From: Clarireedia homoeocarpa
Taxonomy: Eukaryota > Ascomycota > Leotiomycetes > Helotiales > Rutstroemiaceae
Direction: 5' to 3'
DNA: 64,000 nucleotides
NCBI GenBank assembly: GCA_001465935.1
Contig: LNKV01000013.1
Span: 558,001-622,000 of the forward strand
How positions within the stretch are numbered: position 1 is the first letter of the stretch; every line of letters begins with the position of its first letter. Position numbers and translations under genes: made by a program. The notes under the pieces are model-generated. The model was given only the letters and a program-made list of their open reading frames with translations, was not told where the DNA came from and searched no databases. Positions 45,893 through 57,620 of the stretch are shown piece after piece.

Positions 45893-47401
45893 ATGGCTTA
45901 CGAGCTAGATCTTGAACACTGTCATATCGACTTGAAAGATTTTCGTTTCGACTACGGCTACCCTTGGGAAGACACAAAATTGAATAAGCACATTGATGCT
46001 CAGGTTGTGTTCTGGGAGATACTCATATCGCACCTTAACAAGTCCGCCAGAGATAGTTAGAAAAAGCTTCGTTGTACAGGTTGGTAAGTAAGAATTGTTA
46101 CTTCTCGATAAACATAAGCCTTCCAATGCTAATTAAGGACTTAGGCTAGAACCACTTGAGACTTCTCATCAGGGAGGCTCGTACGGAGAACACAATGAGT
46201 TATAAATCGATGTCTATCCCTTATGAGAATACCAGACGACCAGGTAAACATAACAAAGGTGAGAACTCACGCCAGGAGCATGCGGGGTTGACATGAAGGC
46301 GCTGGATGAGGAGCATGGCTAGTGTATTACTATACGTGTTACGTTGTGCATGTTCTTTATCAACAACGAACATAAGGAAGAGGCTAAGAGCTTAGACCAG
46401 AAGACAACCGGGCGAAGAAGACGGCAGAACATTGAAACAATGGCTATTGTAACGGAAATACTTGAGGCGCGCGGAAGAAAGCGTGAAGCTAGGCAGGAAG
46501 CCAACAAAGTCACAAAGCTCAAACACGACCAACGATTACACTGCAACATCATTTTACAAGGGGTGGTATCCGCTTCTCTACCTGAGGAATGACTTGAGGA
46601 AGTATGGCACGTGCTAGGCAAGGTAATAAGACAGCAACTTGCAGAAGCTCCACCTGTGTATTATCACCGGAACCGTTGAACACGGGCTACATGGGCGAGA
46701 AATCGAGGACATGGAGTCAATAATGTATGGAGAGAAAGAGGACCAATCGATAGTCTCAACAGCAGAATGAATGTGATGCGCGCGGTCGAGCATGCGGAGA
46801 TTCGTACGAGCATCACACTCAATCCAATGAATTTGCCGTATAAACTACTTAGTAACCTGCTCTTCTTTCTAAAGACTGCGATTAGTCGTGAGCTACGCGC
46901 TAAGCAGGGAAATTAATGAAATGGTGGGAAGGTCGCGCCAGCCCCAGGTATCCAAAAAAAGAAAAGAAAAAAACAGACTGGCTGGCTCGCTGGCTAATAC
47001 GGTTTGGTGATTCCTTCATGTTTGGGACGACGTTGCGGTTGTGTAGAACCAACCCTTCTGGTCTACTTGTGATAATCCATTGTAGTGTGCATTCCACCTA
47101 CAAATGTGGTCATGAATATCCAGCTCCTGCAACTAAAGTCGTGGTTCAGCCTCATGTAGACTCTAAACTGACGCTTAACCGTAAATAGATGGTTCTGCTA
47201 GCTCAGACCGCTTGATTGCTGGATCCTTCTTCCGTATCCCAAAGCTCGAAACCCCACTCCGCACCCCCCAAGAACTTCTGTAACTTAATTTCACCCTCCA
47301 TCGTGAACCAACCTCATGGAAAACAATTGATTTCTCAGATCAATTCACGTCGTTTGCATAAATCACATCACATAACAAACTGACTGGAGTTTTCATCGAT
47401 T
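45893..47401. other. 1.5 kb without a recognised gene
   Basis: Lies between the decayed pseudogene and the tandem-UBC gene. It may hold more remnants of the pseudogene and must hold the E2 promoter. A plus frame at 45854-46060 looks mildly protein-like (YELDLEHCHIDLKDFRFDYG), but it starts inside the pseudogene and has no splice partners. The frames at 46319-46621 and 46344-46592 are opposite strands of the same DNA. A homopurine A/G tract is at about 46957-46976. Confidence 0.4.
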
Positions 47402-49139
47402 ATGTCGAATCACTCTGTTATTCGGATTGCGAAGGTGATTTATTCTCCAGTAGCTTGAAGCTCTTTAGAAACGCAAGGCTGACACTTAATTGCAGGAACT
47501 CGCGGACCTTCAAAGAGGCTCCGACCTATGTTAGTTACAATATGTTCACATAGCATCGGGCTACCATTCATGGCTTCATACTGATAATCCTGCCGTTAAA
47601 GCTCTCGCGGTCGCGTGCCGAGATATTGATGTTAGAAGCGTTAAAGCAATCATTATTGGTCCCCCAGACACGCCTTACGAGTTCGGCTTCTTCGAGGTAA
47701 GTTTGATCCATTGGGCGTAGTTGCGCATGAGTTGCTGAAAGTACCATAGTTCGCTGTCAAATTTGGGAGAGGTCAGATCTCCAGATATGTCCAGATTGAG
47801 TCCAACTATTAGCTAACGACGCAGTTTAGATTACCCAGGCAAGGCGCCCAACGTTTTAGCAACTACCACAAATGGTGGAAGATGTCGATTCAACCCGAAT
47901 ATATATTCCCAAGGCAAAGTTTGTTTGTATGTTCCCCCAGTTTGGATACATATTTGAACATGACTGATTTGAATAGATCTATCCTAGGGTATTTATAGTC
48001 TGCGAATCGAATGCATAAGTCGGTCACTGATAGTGTGGTAGTACATGGCGTGGTGAACGTGGAGAAGAATGGTCATCTGCGCAAGGTCTTGAATCGATAT
48101 TGATTTCCATACAAAGTTTGATGTCGACAAATCCATATGAAAACGAGCCAGGGTTTGAACTCGCAAATGATGAGTCTGACAAAAAATTCCAAAAAGACTA
48201 TGTTGCAAAGGTGCGATTCGCGGACAACATTCTTTAGAGCTATACTAATTCTAATGGCAGATCCGCCATGAAACCCTTCGTATCTCAGTCATTCAGCGCC
48301 TCGAAGACTACCTGAAAATATCTCCTGCAGGAACAGTCCAGCCATATCTAACGCCAAGCAGTGATGAGGAGGAAGGCGATATGGAGAAAGACTTAAATGA
48401 CGAATCTTCAATATCCTTTGAGCCCTTCAAAGATTTGTGCAAGCGCCGATTCCTCTGGTACTACGACTCATATCTTTTGGCTATTGAAAAGGCAAGAAAA
48501 GAAGTTCACGACGGGCAGCCATTTACCCGGATGCCTTTCGAATGTTCTGGGAATGGCATGGAAGGAAAGTTCAATTACACTGAGTTAGAAAGACGTCTAA
48601 AACTTATACGAAAAACTTTGGATGCCGAGACGGCTCATTGGGCTGCTGAAGGTAGAATCTCAAAGCAGAAAGAAACGGGTGTCGCTGCCAACCTACAGCG
48701 TCAGTTCGAGCAAGCTGTAGAAGCATACAAGAAAGACAAATCCGTTACCCTGGATATTGAACTTGAGGATAAGAATCCTTTCGTTTGGAACCTCACGTAT
48801 TTCGGTCGACCAATGACAAATCTGGATGGTGGTTTGTTCCGCATCAAGATTTTCTTCAGTCCTAGATTTCCAGAAGAACAACCAAGAGCTCGATTTGAGA
48901 CACCGCTATTCCACCATCGAATTGGAGCGGATGGTACACCTTGTTACACTGCCAAACGACTTGATGATGCCAAATCACACATTGAAGCTATTGTCGAGGC
49001 ACTTGAGGAGGTTTCACCACCGTATGACCCAAGAACACTGGTGAATCCGGAAGCATCGAAGTTGTTTTGGGGGTCCATCGATGATAAGAAAGTATACAAT
49101 CGAAAACTACGGAGATCAGTTCAGAGAAGTATGGAGTGA
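47402..49139 (+). CDS. Ubiquitin-conjugating enzyme with two UBC domains (UBE2Z-like first domain)
   Basis: Eight exons, join(47402..47434,47496..47529,47602..47696,47750..47771,47830..47926,47977..47988,48042..48210,48261..49139), 446 residues. Domain 1 (about 1-165): IRIAKELADLQRGSDL, AIIIGPPDTPYEFGFFEFAV, CRFNPNIYSQGKVCLSILG with catalytic Cys93, then GEEWSSAQGLESILISIQSL and NPYENEPGFE. This is the UBE2Z/USE1 pattern. The NPN tripeptide takes the place of the E2 HPN motif. Domain 2 (about 300-440) has VWNLTYFGRPMTNLDGGLFR, FSPRFPEEQPRARFETPLF and GADGTPCYTAKRLDDAKSHI, with Cys382 and HHR in place of HPN. A charged linker containing SSDEEEGD joins them. The reaction is transfer of ubiquitin (or a ubiquitin-like protein) from E1 to substrate or E3; human UBE2Z works with UBA6, but fungi generally lack UBA6, so the E1 partner here is open. 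The sixth exon is just 12 bases. Confidence 0.85.
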
Positions 49140-51293
49140 GTCGATGGTCTATACAACTTTGTCGATGCCAATTTACTGATTGGAGTACAGAGAATAAAAT
49201 GTGTAGTGGTTTATAGCAGATGATTTTTACGGCCGCAATAATGGATTTACGACACGCCGCGACGTTGATAAACGGCGTTTATTTATATTTCTTGTCCCGT
49301 TCAAACGCAAGGAGTATTGCATCTGGTCTAACTATCTGGCTGGCCGACTAGAAGAGCATGGCGTACATGGGATCCTACTTCCGTAATCTTGTTATATCAG
49401 ATTGAGCAAATGGAGTTAGTTATTTTGCTAGGGATCTACTCTGATTTGGTCTGGGGCTTTGATATAAGGAAGTTAATGGTATTTGTACTGGCTTGGATTG
49501 GGACCAGGCTGGCGTTAACATGGATGAATGGATATGGCGACGGATGGGAAGGGCATCACGGAGGCTATTGACAGGTTATTCTTCTGACGAGAAAGGGAAT
49601 TGTCTTAGGCAGATAAAATGCTAGGTCGGATGGAGACGGGCTAAGCTTGGCTTTGCTAAGAGAGCGGAAATATGACTATGAATATGAATATGAACATGAA
49701 ATAGCCATAATCATATGAAAATGAATGATCAGTTCATGCGGCAGGAAAATGTGGGATTAGCCTTGGTAGGCCGGACCTGGTCTAAGCCGGCTTGCATACT
49801 TTTGCATTCCTTCTACGTCATTTATACCCGGTGTGCAGTTGTATTCATTCGAGATGAGTTTGGCAGATGTCATATGGCATGGGATTGTATTAGAACGATG
49901 AGCATGACTGGCGGCGAGCTTGAGTATGTTTTATGAAAGAAGAAGGATGGGCATTTTGGACGTAGCTCGTGCTCTGCCGTTTTTGACGATCTCGAATCCG
50001 TATGCGCGATGGTATATTGTGTTTGAAGGTTAGGCTTAACGACAGTACGGTATACGCTACCCATAAGATGATTTTATGCTGCATTACTATCGGGTTGCAT
50101 CTGCACGGATGCTATCTAGAGCAGTTGTTGGGCACTCTATGAGCTGCTGCGCCCTTTGAGTCCATGTCAGCCACGCGAGATTTTGTTGCATGGAAGGATT
50201 TGAGGCTCAGAGGCTTGGATGTACATCGTATTGTATTTTGTGCGTGTCGGTGTGGCACAGCAAAAAAAAGAACAAGCCGATAAGCCGATAAACCGATGTA
50301 CTTCCGTGCTTATTTTCGGATTAGACGAGAGGCAAAAGGGCATGGTTTTCTACTTTGGAGCAAGGCCAGCCAATCATTTTAGCCGCTCGTTTGTGGAACT
50401 GAACTTCATTGCAATACGACTCAACCACATATCATGCATCATTGGGCTGTGCTGGGTTCTTTTTCAGAAAGAGGCACAGATGCATCGATACGAACATGAA
50501 GGGAAAAGATGCAGCCTCGCTCACTTGTGTACTCACTTGGCGGAGAGCGGCTGTACCGGCTCAAAGTGTAGTATCGTCCCGAATCAGTCAGACCTTTAAA
50601 GAGGCCTTGATAGAACAAACGACCAACTTTCCCAGTCGATCTTCCCTCGTACGTCCACTCTACATCACTGCAACAAGTCCCAAGTCCCAAGTCCCATATT
50701 CACAGCCTTGTTGACCTTCTTCCCGACCCTCTGCTCTACCTCATCCCGCTCATACACTTGGCAAGACATCTCTAGGCCCTTACAAACATCACTTGTTTGT
50801 GTTTGTATTTGTGTCGGTGTTTGTTGTTGGTATTTTCACTTGCAAGTTTTCTGATGTTGGCAATATTTGGTGTAATTGCGAGCGTCTAAACTTTACACCG
50901 ACCTCTAGCGAAAGATTCTTCCACTCACAAGCTTCCCTTACTTTTTCTGTTCTTGCTATTGCTTCTTTTCTCTTTTCCAATTCACTTCGAGAGATTTGGA
51001 ACAGAGGAAGCCGACAAAGTAATTTTAGAACAGATAGACTGACAGGTTCGTTGTCATCATGTCTTCTTGATTCTTTCTTTCCAATGCCGGTTTCTCGATT
51101 TTTTCTACCATGACACCTTTTCAATTGCCTCGTCGTTGAAGTCTCTCGTTCTGCAATTGTCGAGGACCTCGATCTATAATCTCCCGATCCAACTTCAGTC
51201 GAGCTCGAAGTCGCTCCCGAAGTCGCTCCGAAAGTACAGACGCGATAAATCCATTACATTCACCTTCACTCCTCAATCAACCAATTTCTTAAA
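49140..51293. other. 2.2 kb intergenic region
   Basis: Between two plus-strand genes. Several frames of 60-126 codons occur (49389-49571, 49715-49936, 50219-50599, 50789-51124), none with a domain, usable splice context or frame-specific composition. The pyrimidine-rich stretch from about 50620 to 51290 is probably the promoter and leader of the Mid2-like gene. No gene supported. Confidence 0.45.
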
Positions 51294-53140
51294 ATGTACC
51301 TCGATTCCTTTTCCTTCAATCGTGATCTCCTCACACAACGAGATTCACATGAATGCAATTCGGGCCAACTTTGGTATGTATGCACTGCGAATGACTTCGA
51401 AGGATGTTGTTCTGTAGATGCATGTCAAGTAGCCGAATGCCCGGATGATTCAACAGCTGCAGCAGGTGCTGCAACGACTTCAAAATCTTCTTCTACAAAA
51501 TCTTCATCATCCAATTCTCCTACTACAAAAACTTCATCATCCGATTCTTCTACTACAAAAACTTCATCGTCCAATTCTCCTACTACAACTTCTTTCTCAC
51601 AATCCACGTCACAGACAACCACTTCGTCGCCGAGTATAGTTCACGTCACCATCACTGTCTCTCAAAGTCCAAGTCCAACGGCAAATCCAATATCAACAAC
51701 ATCAGCCGTCGCTTCCTCAGAATCAAAGTCATCAAATACTGTACCAATTATAGTGGGCTCGGCCGCAGGAGGTGTTGCGCTTATTTTACTTGCAATTATG
51801 GCATTTTGTTGTTTCCGAAGAAGGCAGAAGAAGAAGCAGAATAGCCAATTCATCGAGCCGACTTCTCCAGCTTTTACTTTCTTTAATCCGGCTGGGAAGG
51901 TTATCCAGACACCCAGTAGTGCTGACACTAAGAGGAGAAGTGTGCTGGGGGATGTTTTTGCTCCATTTGGTGGGCGTAAGTTTATGACCTTCATGTATTT
52001 CATCTCGCCACAATGAGGCGTACTGACTCTCGAAAAGGATATCACTCCGGAACGACCAATCCCAGCACACCCAATGAGCCAGTTACCGTAGTTCCAACCA
52101 CAACAACTACCGACACCTCTCAACAACACCAAGATCAAGCCCGACCAACAACTTCTTCATCTTCAAATCCCCTTCCAGACCCTGATCCCGAAAAGTCCGG
52201 TCTAATACCACCCCCTGAATCCTCGCACCCAGCTTTCCACCCCCTTCCTGGTGTAGCAACTACTCGTCCTGCGTATCGTCCCAATGAACCGTTTACCATT
52301 AGTGAGTTGAATGCGGATCCGATTGAGACTATGCCGGCTACTGTGCAGCGGTATCAGAGGGTGCCCGAGCTTGATGCTGAGGATGGAATACCGAGTCCCA
52401 TGAGTACGCCCGTTCAATCGCATGCGCATGCGCAAGGACACGGTACGGGGGATTGGAGATCACCCCCGCCTGGTGTATTGATGCCCGAATGGAAGAATGG
52501 TGCACAGGGACATCATAGGCGGGGAAGTTTGCAGAATGTGAGTAGGGGTGGGAGCAGTAGTGGAGGTTTAAGAGGACGTGGGAACGGTGAAACAACACAC
52601 ATGCTTCCTGCTCCGTTGCATATCCAGCCTTATCTAAATCAGAACCCGCAGCAACAACAACAGTATCCAAAACCTGATCAATATTCTGGAAGATCAGAAA
52701 CCGGAGGCAGAAAGGGGAAAGGAAAGGAAAATGCAGATGGCTTGAGACGCAACGCGTCGACCCATTCTATCCCCATCGGATTAGGTCTTGAGCATTCTTC
52801 CTCTTCTGCGTCCCATTCTCGCTCCCAGTCCGCATCTTCTCCTCCTCAACAAAATCAACACTACAATGCATACACACCGCCCGATCGTTCCTATTCAAAT
52901 CTGCAGCCTCATGCTCCGGATCAATACCGACAGTATCAACAGCAACCACCGTACCCACAGTATCCGCCGCCGCCACCACAAGCACTTCAGATTCGGAATA
53001 ATAGTAAGCAATATCTAGGAGGATCGGGTCAACAGCAACAGCATCTGCAGAGGGGTAATTATCATGCGCCGAGTGCGAGTGTGAGTTCGATGGGGAGTAG
53101 TGCTGCTTATGGCAGGACGCCCGATTTAAGAAGGGGATGA
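51294..53140 (+). CDS. Single-pass membrane protein with Ser/Thr-rich ectodomain, Mid2/Wsc-like
   Basis: Two exons, join(51294..51975,52038..53140), 594 residues; the 62-base intron (GTAAGT ... GAAAAG) joins FGG to RYHSGTTNP. A short N-terminal Cys-rich segment, CTANDFEGCCSVDACQVAEC (about residues 30-52), precedes a Ser/Thr-rich stalk with repeated SSSNSPTTKT units (about 60-145), likely heavily O-mannosylated. One membrane span at about 148-173 (PIIVGSAAGGVALILLAIMA) is followed by FCCFRRRQKKK, a stop-transfer signal that places the long C-terminal tail in the cytosol. The tail is Pro/Gln-rich and disordered. The layout matches fungal wall-stress sensors (Mid2, Wsc) that signal to Rho1, but no signal peptide is seen at the chosen start; either it is a type III protein, or an upstream exon was missed. 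Function is inferred from architecture. Confidence 0.7.
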
Positions 53141-54352
53141 ATGTAGGGTGGGTATGAGGGCTGAGGTAGAGGTGAAGGGAAGAGAGAAGTGGGTATTAAA
53201 GAGTTAAAACAACAATATGGTGAAGGGAAGTGAATTGGGCGATTATGCATAAAAGGGCGTTTGTTTGAATCAGCATTGGAACCCTGCTACTCACGTACGT
53301 ACACATGATCGAGAGCCGGTAGGGAAATGCGAGGGGAGGAAATGTTGTATTAGGGCGTTTATATCTGGTTATTGCATTGGGAGGTGAGGAATATGTATCT
53401 AAGAAGGATGGGGAGTTGGGAAATGATACCACGGGAGTCAAAGACTTGAATATGGATGCATATAGAGAGGATATTTATGAGGCGTGCATGGACTGGATTG
53501 GGGAGTGGAGGGAGGATGAATGGAAAGTTTATGAACAGGATAGCATGCTGGATTAATATTTCTGGATTGTAGAATATGTTGTTATGATGGTATGAAATGA
53601 ATATGGAGTGCACATAAGTTAGTTATGAAGTTTTTCTTAATGCAATAGCGTGCAGCAGAGAAGATGCTTGCGTGAACATTGCATTTTTATGTGATTTTCA
53701 CCTACACTGAATCTTACAATCATCTAGATATATCTTCCATTTCTTCGAACCATGGGACCCCTTTTCCTCATTGCGTTGCTTAATCGAACCAAATGGACAG
53801 AAAGAGAGCCAACTTAGGCCCAAAAACCTAAAGATGAAATGCAGAGTTCTGATTCGGGGGATCTATCCAATCATATACATTGTATTCTGCCTCCTTTTTT
53901 GCTTTCTCATTGTCATTACCACCCTACTCATCCATTGTCTCATAATCTTTGAACTGACTGTCAGCATCTTCTTCCTAACTATACTTCCCTCCCTAGGACC
54001 CTCCTCTGCATACATCCCACTAGTAAAACGAAGATCAAGAATCAACAACGCCAGATAATGCTTCCCCCTTTCCTATTTTGTGTTTGTAATATTGAATCAG
54101 AGACCCTGAACGCCTTCTCTATCGGCTTTCCTTGTTTGCCTTCCTTCTTCCTATAGTTGGACTTGCGATTGCTTTTATTCTCCTTCCAGAACCTCCACAC
54201 AGATTTCATATCGTCTCGTCTCGTTTCTTTCTTGTCAACTAATCTCCGCATCCGGCACATCCACTTCCACCATCGCCATCACATTTCCCTATCGTCCTCC
54301 CCAACAAACAACCACCTGGCTCTCCTTCCGCCTTCAAAATCAACACAACTGT
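53141..54352. other. Convergent intergenic region
   Basis: Between the 3' ends of the Mid2-like gene (+) and RPB4 (-). Frames at 53196-53613 (-) and 53771-54058 (+) are unremarkable; the latter has a hydrophobic middle (IVITTLLIHCLIIFELTV) but no supporting context. No gene called. Confidence 0.45.
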
Positions 54353-55003
54353 CTAATTGCCATATCCCATCAACTTCGTAATCTCATCCAACAACTCCTG
54401 TAAATCATCGTCGCTGATCTTGTCTTGTAAACTGGGGATCAAGGTCTTAGCTTCTTCGGCGCTGTCGCAGCATAAGGAACCTGTTTGCGTGCTAAGTTAG
54501 CTTCGTTTCCCATGACAAGATCTGCAACTCTTAGCTGCACATCTATCCTTCTTCCCCTAGCCCCTTCTGCCATCACAAGACCTCTCTGCTCTGCTGTTTT
54601 TTCCCCTCACACCCTCAACCCCCTCATATCTTCTTCCAATCCCCCCACCACCAAATTAAAAAACACCCCCTCAAAGAAAATTCCACTCACCCAACTGCGC
54701 CCTCTCAAACTTCGCCAGTTCCCCCCTACTACCCAACAACCTCTCCACAGCCTCAACATTCTCCTTCCTCTTAAACCTCGCAAAATGATCCAGGTATTCC
54801 TGCGTCTTACTCAGTATCTCAGTCTCATTGACATTCTTGCGATCTCCGCGGCGCTTGGCCACAAGCGCATTGATGACCAGAGCAGCTTCGGAATGCGTTA
54901 GTGCGTCGACGTCTTGGAACTCGCCGAGCTTGAGAACAGAGGACGCTTCTTCGTCACCGGCGGGCGCAGCGCGGGAGCGGGATGTGGGGGCGGGGGTTGC
55001 CAT
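54353..55003 (-). CDS. RPB4: DNA-directed RNA polymerase II subunit 4
   Basis: Two exons, complement(join(54353..54480,54691..55003)), 146 residues. The intron is long for this gene set (210 bases, GTGAGT ... CAAACAG). The N-terminus is disordered (MATPAPTSRSRAAPAGDEEA). Then comes the Rpb4 core: SSVLKLGEFQDVDALTHSEA, a helical middle (RKNVNETEILSKTQEYLDHF) and the C-terminal signature FERAQLGSLCCDSAEEAKTL followed by IPSLQDKISDDDLQELLDEI. Rpb4 pairs with Rpb7 to form the stalk of RNA polymerase II, acts in initiation, RNA exit and 3' processing, and shuttles with mRNA. The size fits the filamentous-fungal form. The splice is confirmed by the strict conservation of QLGSLCC across the junction. 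It is divergent from TRS23, with 652 bases between. Confidence 0.94.
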
Positions 55004-55655
55004 TATTGGGAGTTAGGGAAGAGAGGATTAGGGATGGGAAGAGTGAGGTTTGTGGGATGGTTTTGTGCTGCTATCGAATTCGAGGTGGGTTTGTCGCGCA
55101 AGCGTGTCCCACTTCACTCCAATCTTTGTCCAATTCAAGTTGAGTCCACGATTCTCCTTCTCTTAGACCGTAGCTGCTACTCTCGAAATCCGTATATGAC
55201 GTTTCTGCTGGTGATTATTGTAAACCGTGGCTGTGTTGAAAGGAAAGCTGTAGAAGAAAGAAAGAAAGATGCGCGGCTGCGTTCAAGGCGGTCGGCCGGT
55301 CTAGTTCGCAAAGGAAAGTTCTAAAAAAAATAATCCGGGGAAATTCTGAAAGATTTCGGGGTTTAGCCGCATTTGGATGTTCTTGGTTATAGAGCTTCAC
55401 TTTATTTGGCACGGCCGTTTGAGAGTGAGACGTCAAATCTGAATACGCTGATAAACATTCACTTGAGGACTTTGGAGGATAGTATTGTGGTTGGGTTTTT
55501 ATCCATTAAAAGTCGTGTTTGGAAAAGAAGTTATGTACTCTTGATTAGCCCAGCTATCCATCTATCATATTCATCCTCCCACAAATTTCTCGCGCCCTCA
55601 CCTCTACCCCCAAAGGAAAACTCCAAGCTAGCTTTCAATCGACCAACACTTCAAG

Positions 55656-56273
55656 ATGTAAGCTATTTGAAACATTATTCTTTGTTTCCTACCAAAACTA
55701 CATGATGTGCATGTGCTAAAAGAGAAAAGGGTCATCTTCGCTTTAACAATCATAAATAAAGCCGGTGGACTTATCTACCAGAAAGACTTCGCGGATGGAC
55801 TTAACAAACTCTCTATAAACGATTACCTTGTTCTAGCTGGTACATTTCACGGGTTTGTCTTTCCCTTCGTTTCCTCTACCCTCTTTCTCTCCCCTGAATC
55901 ACAATCCTTCTCTTTCCATCCTATACCCAGTTAACCCCCCTCTCTCAGCGTCCACGCCATCTCCACCCGTCTCTCCCCCATTCCCCCTCCTCCTCTCGCA
56001 GCCGACGAGCGTCCTCTTCCCCCCTCGGGCATCGAAGTCCTCGAAACCTCTCTCTTCCGCATGCAATGTTTCCAAACGCTTACGGGCACGAAATTCCTGT
56101 TGTTCACCGAGCCTGGGCAGCCGAATACAGAAAGTGTGATTAGGAAAATATACGAACTATATGCGGATTATGTGATGAAGAATCCGTTTTATCAGTTGGA
56201 GATGCCTGTTAGGTGTGAACGGTTTGAGAGGAGGGTGGAGGGTTGGGTTAGGGGGGTCAATAGTGGACGGTAA
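55656..56273 (+). CDS. TRS23: TRAPP complex subunit Trs23 (TRAPPC4, sybindin-like)
   Basis: Three exons, join(55656..55657,55730..55852,55949..56273), 149 residues. The start codon is split: exon 1 supplies AT before a GTAAGC donor, and exon 2 supplies the G after GAGAAAAG, giving MVIFALTIINKAGGLIYQ, the exact start expected of this family. The only other in-frame ATGs are inside the protein. The second intron (GTTTGT ... CTCTCAG) splices FHG to VHAISTRLSP. The C-terminal half holds LETSLFRMQCFQTLTGTKFL, LFTEPGQPNTESVIRKIYEL and YADYVMKNPFYQLEMP, the longin-like fold of Trs23. The subunit is a core member of TRAPP II/III (and fungal TRAPP I), where with Bet5, Bet3 and Trs31 it forms the nucleotide-exchange site for Ypt1/Rab1 in ER-Golgi transport and autophagy. 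The short GVNSGR tail ends the protein. Confidence 0.88.
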
Positions 56274-56669
56274 GGGGAGGAGGGGGAAGATGGGAGGAGT
56301 ATGTGGTGAGGGAGAGAGATGAATGGTTGATGGGGCAGAGACTATGGGATAGGGAAATGGTAATGTTAGAGAGCATGCTGCTTGAAGGTTAGGGGTAATG
56401 ACAGGTACAATACTAGACATGCGATATTTTGAGGACATGACCGGGTCAGGAAATACTAGACACACCATGAAGATACGGCTGGAGGGGCAATAAATTCTAC
56501 AGGCATCCATGGCAGGAGTAAGGAGTTGGATTAGAGATGACTTGTTCAAAGAGCCAAATACCATTATTTATGATATCTACTGGTACATACCAAACGCCAG
56601 CTGCCATGCAAGTCCCGGCCGTTCATCCATCATCGCATTGCATTGCATCGCATCACATTCAACCCAAAT
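56274..56669. other. Convergent intergenic region
   Basis: 396 bases between the 3' ends of TRS23 (+) and RPN10 (-). No gene seen; must contain both terminators. Confidence 0.45.
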
Positions 56670-57620
56670 CTATTCCGTATCCATCTTATCCGTGTCATCA
56701 TCCTTCTTTCCACTCCCACTAGCTTCACCATTCTTGTTTAACAAAGGTTGTGAAGCCTCATCTTCTTCCTTAATCTCCGGTAACGCAGCCTTAGCTTCCG
56801 CATCAGCTTTCTCCTTATTCTGCTTCTCTACTCTAGCTTTCTCTTCCTCCATACTCATTCTCAGTGCCAATGCCAATTCCGGATCAACACTTGGATCAAT
56901 ACCGAATTCGAATCCTCCCGAATCACCACCAACATCCCCTCCTCCCATTCCACCAGCACCCGAGCTACCATCTCCGTTTAGAATTGGTGATGTGATCAGT
57001 TGGTCACTGAGAAGTCCAGGTCCAGGTGGGATGATTGCCAAATGTGATCCATCGCCTCCCTTAACATTCTCGTTGAATGCCTGTAATTTCTTTGTAACAT
57101 CATCGTCGAGTTCTCCAAATACGACGAAATCGATCGAGACGTTGTTCTTCTTCATCTTCTTTGCCAGCTTAACAAGAGTTTTCTCATCTTCGGGAATGGG
57201 CGAGCATGTAAAGACAATTATGCGTTGACGTTGGGATTTGTTCTGTCGGTGCTTGAGCGCCAGCTATTTACAAGTTAGTATTGGCTTTCCTTCAAGTTTG
57301 AAGCTCCTAAAGACAAAGGAACAACATACACCAGCGATCTGAATACCAGTGGCCAAGTGACTTTCCCCGCGGATCTTCGTCTTGGTTCGATGTAAACCTT
57401 CTAGAATCTTGCCATGATCCGTGGTAAGAGTGACGAGCACTTCTGGTCCTTTGCCTCCCATAGACATTAAACCAACAGATGATTCAGGGTTGGCTTGTGT
57501 GATGGCGGAGAAGATCAGAGAGACGGCATCGGATTGTGCTTCATAACGAGTTGGTGTGTAATCTCCGTTTCGACTGCTTTCGCTGTTGTCCACTACTACC
57601 ATTACTGCTTCGAGAACCAT
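56670..57620 (-). CDS. RPN10: 26S proteasome regulatory subunit Rpn10 (ubiquitin receptor)
   Basis: Two exons, complement(join(56670..57263,57330..57620)), 294 residues; the 66-base intron (GTATGT ... AAATAG) joins IQIAG to LALKHRQNKS. The N-terminal von Willebrand A domain (about residues 1-190) begins MVLEAVMVVVDNSESSRNGD and contains YEAQSDAVSLIFSAITQANP, VGLMSMGGKGPEVLVTLT and RIIVFTCSPIPEDEKTLVKL. It docks Rpn10 on the proteasome between lid and base. A Gly-rich linker leads to one ubiquitin-interacting motif at about residues 224-241 (DPELALALRMSMEEEKAR), with the key LALALRMS core. The acidic tail (KDDDTDKMDTE) is typical. Having a single UIM, it is like yeast Rpn10 rather than the two-UIM animal form. 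It captures polyubiquitinated substrates for degradation. Head to head with borealin, 467 bases apart. Confidence 0.95.

Noticed and set aside
45316..46060. Plus-strand frames over the decayed pseudogene
   Set aside because: The minus strand carries ordered family motifs in the same DNA; the plus frames overlap one another and have no recognisable domain.
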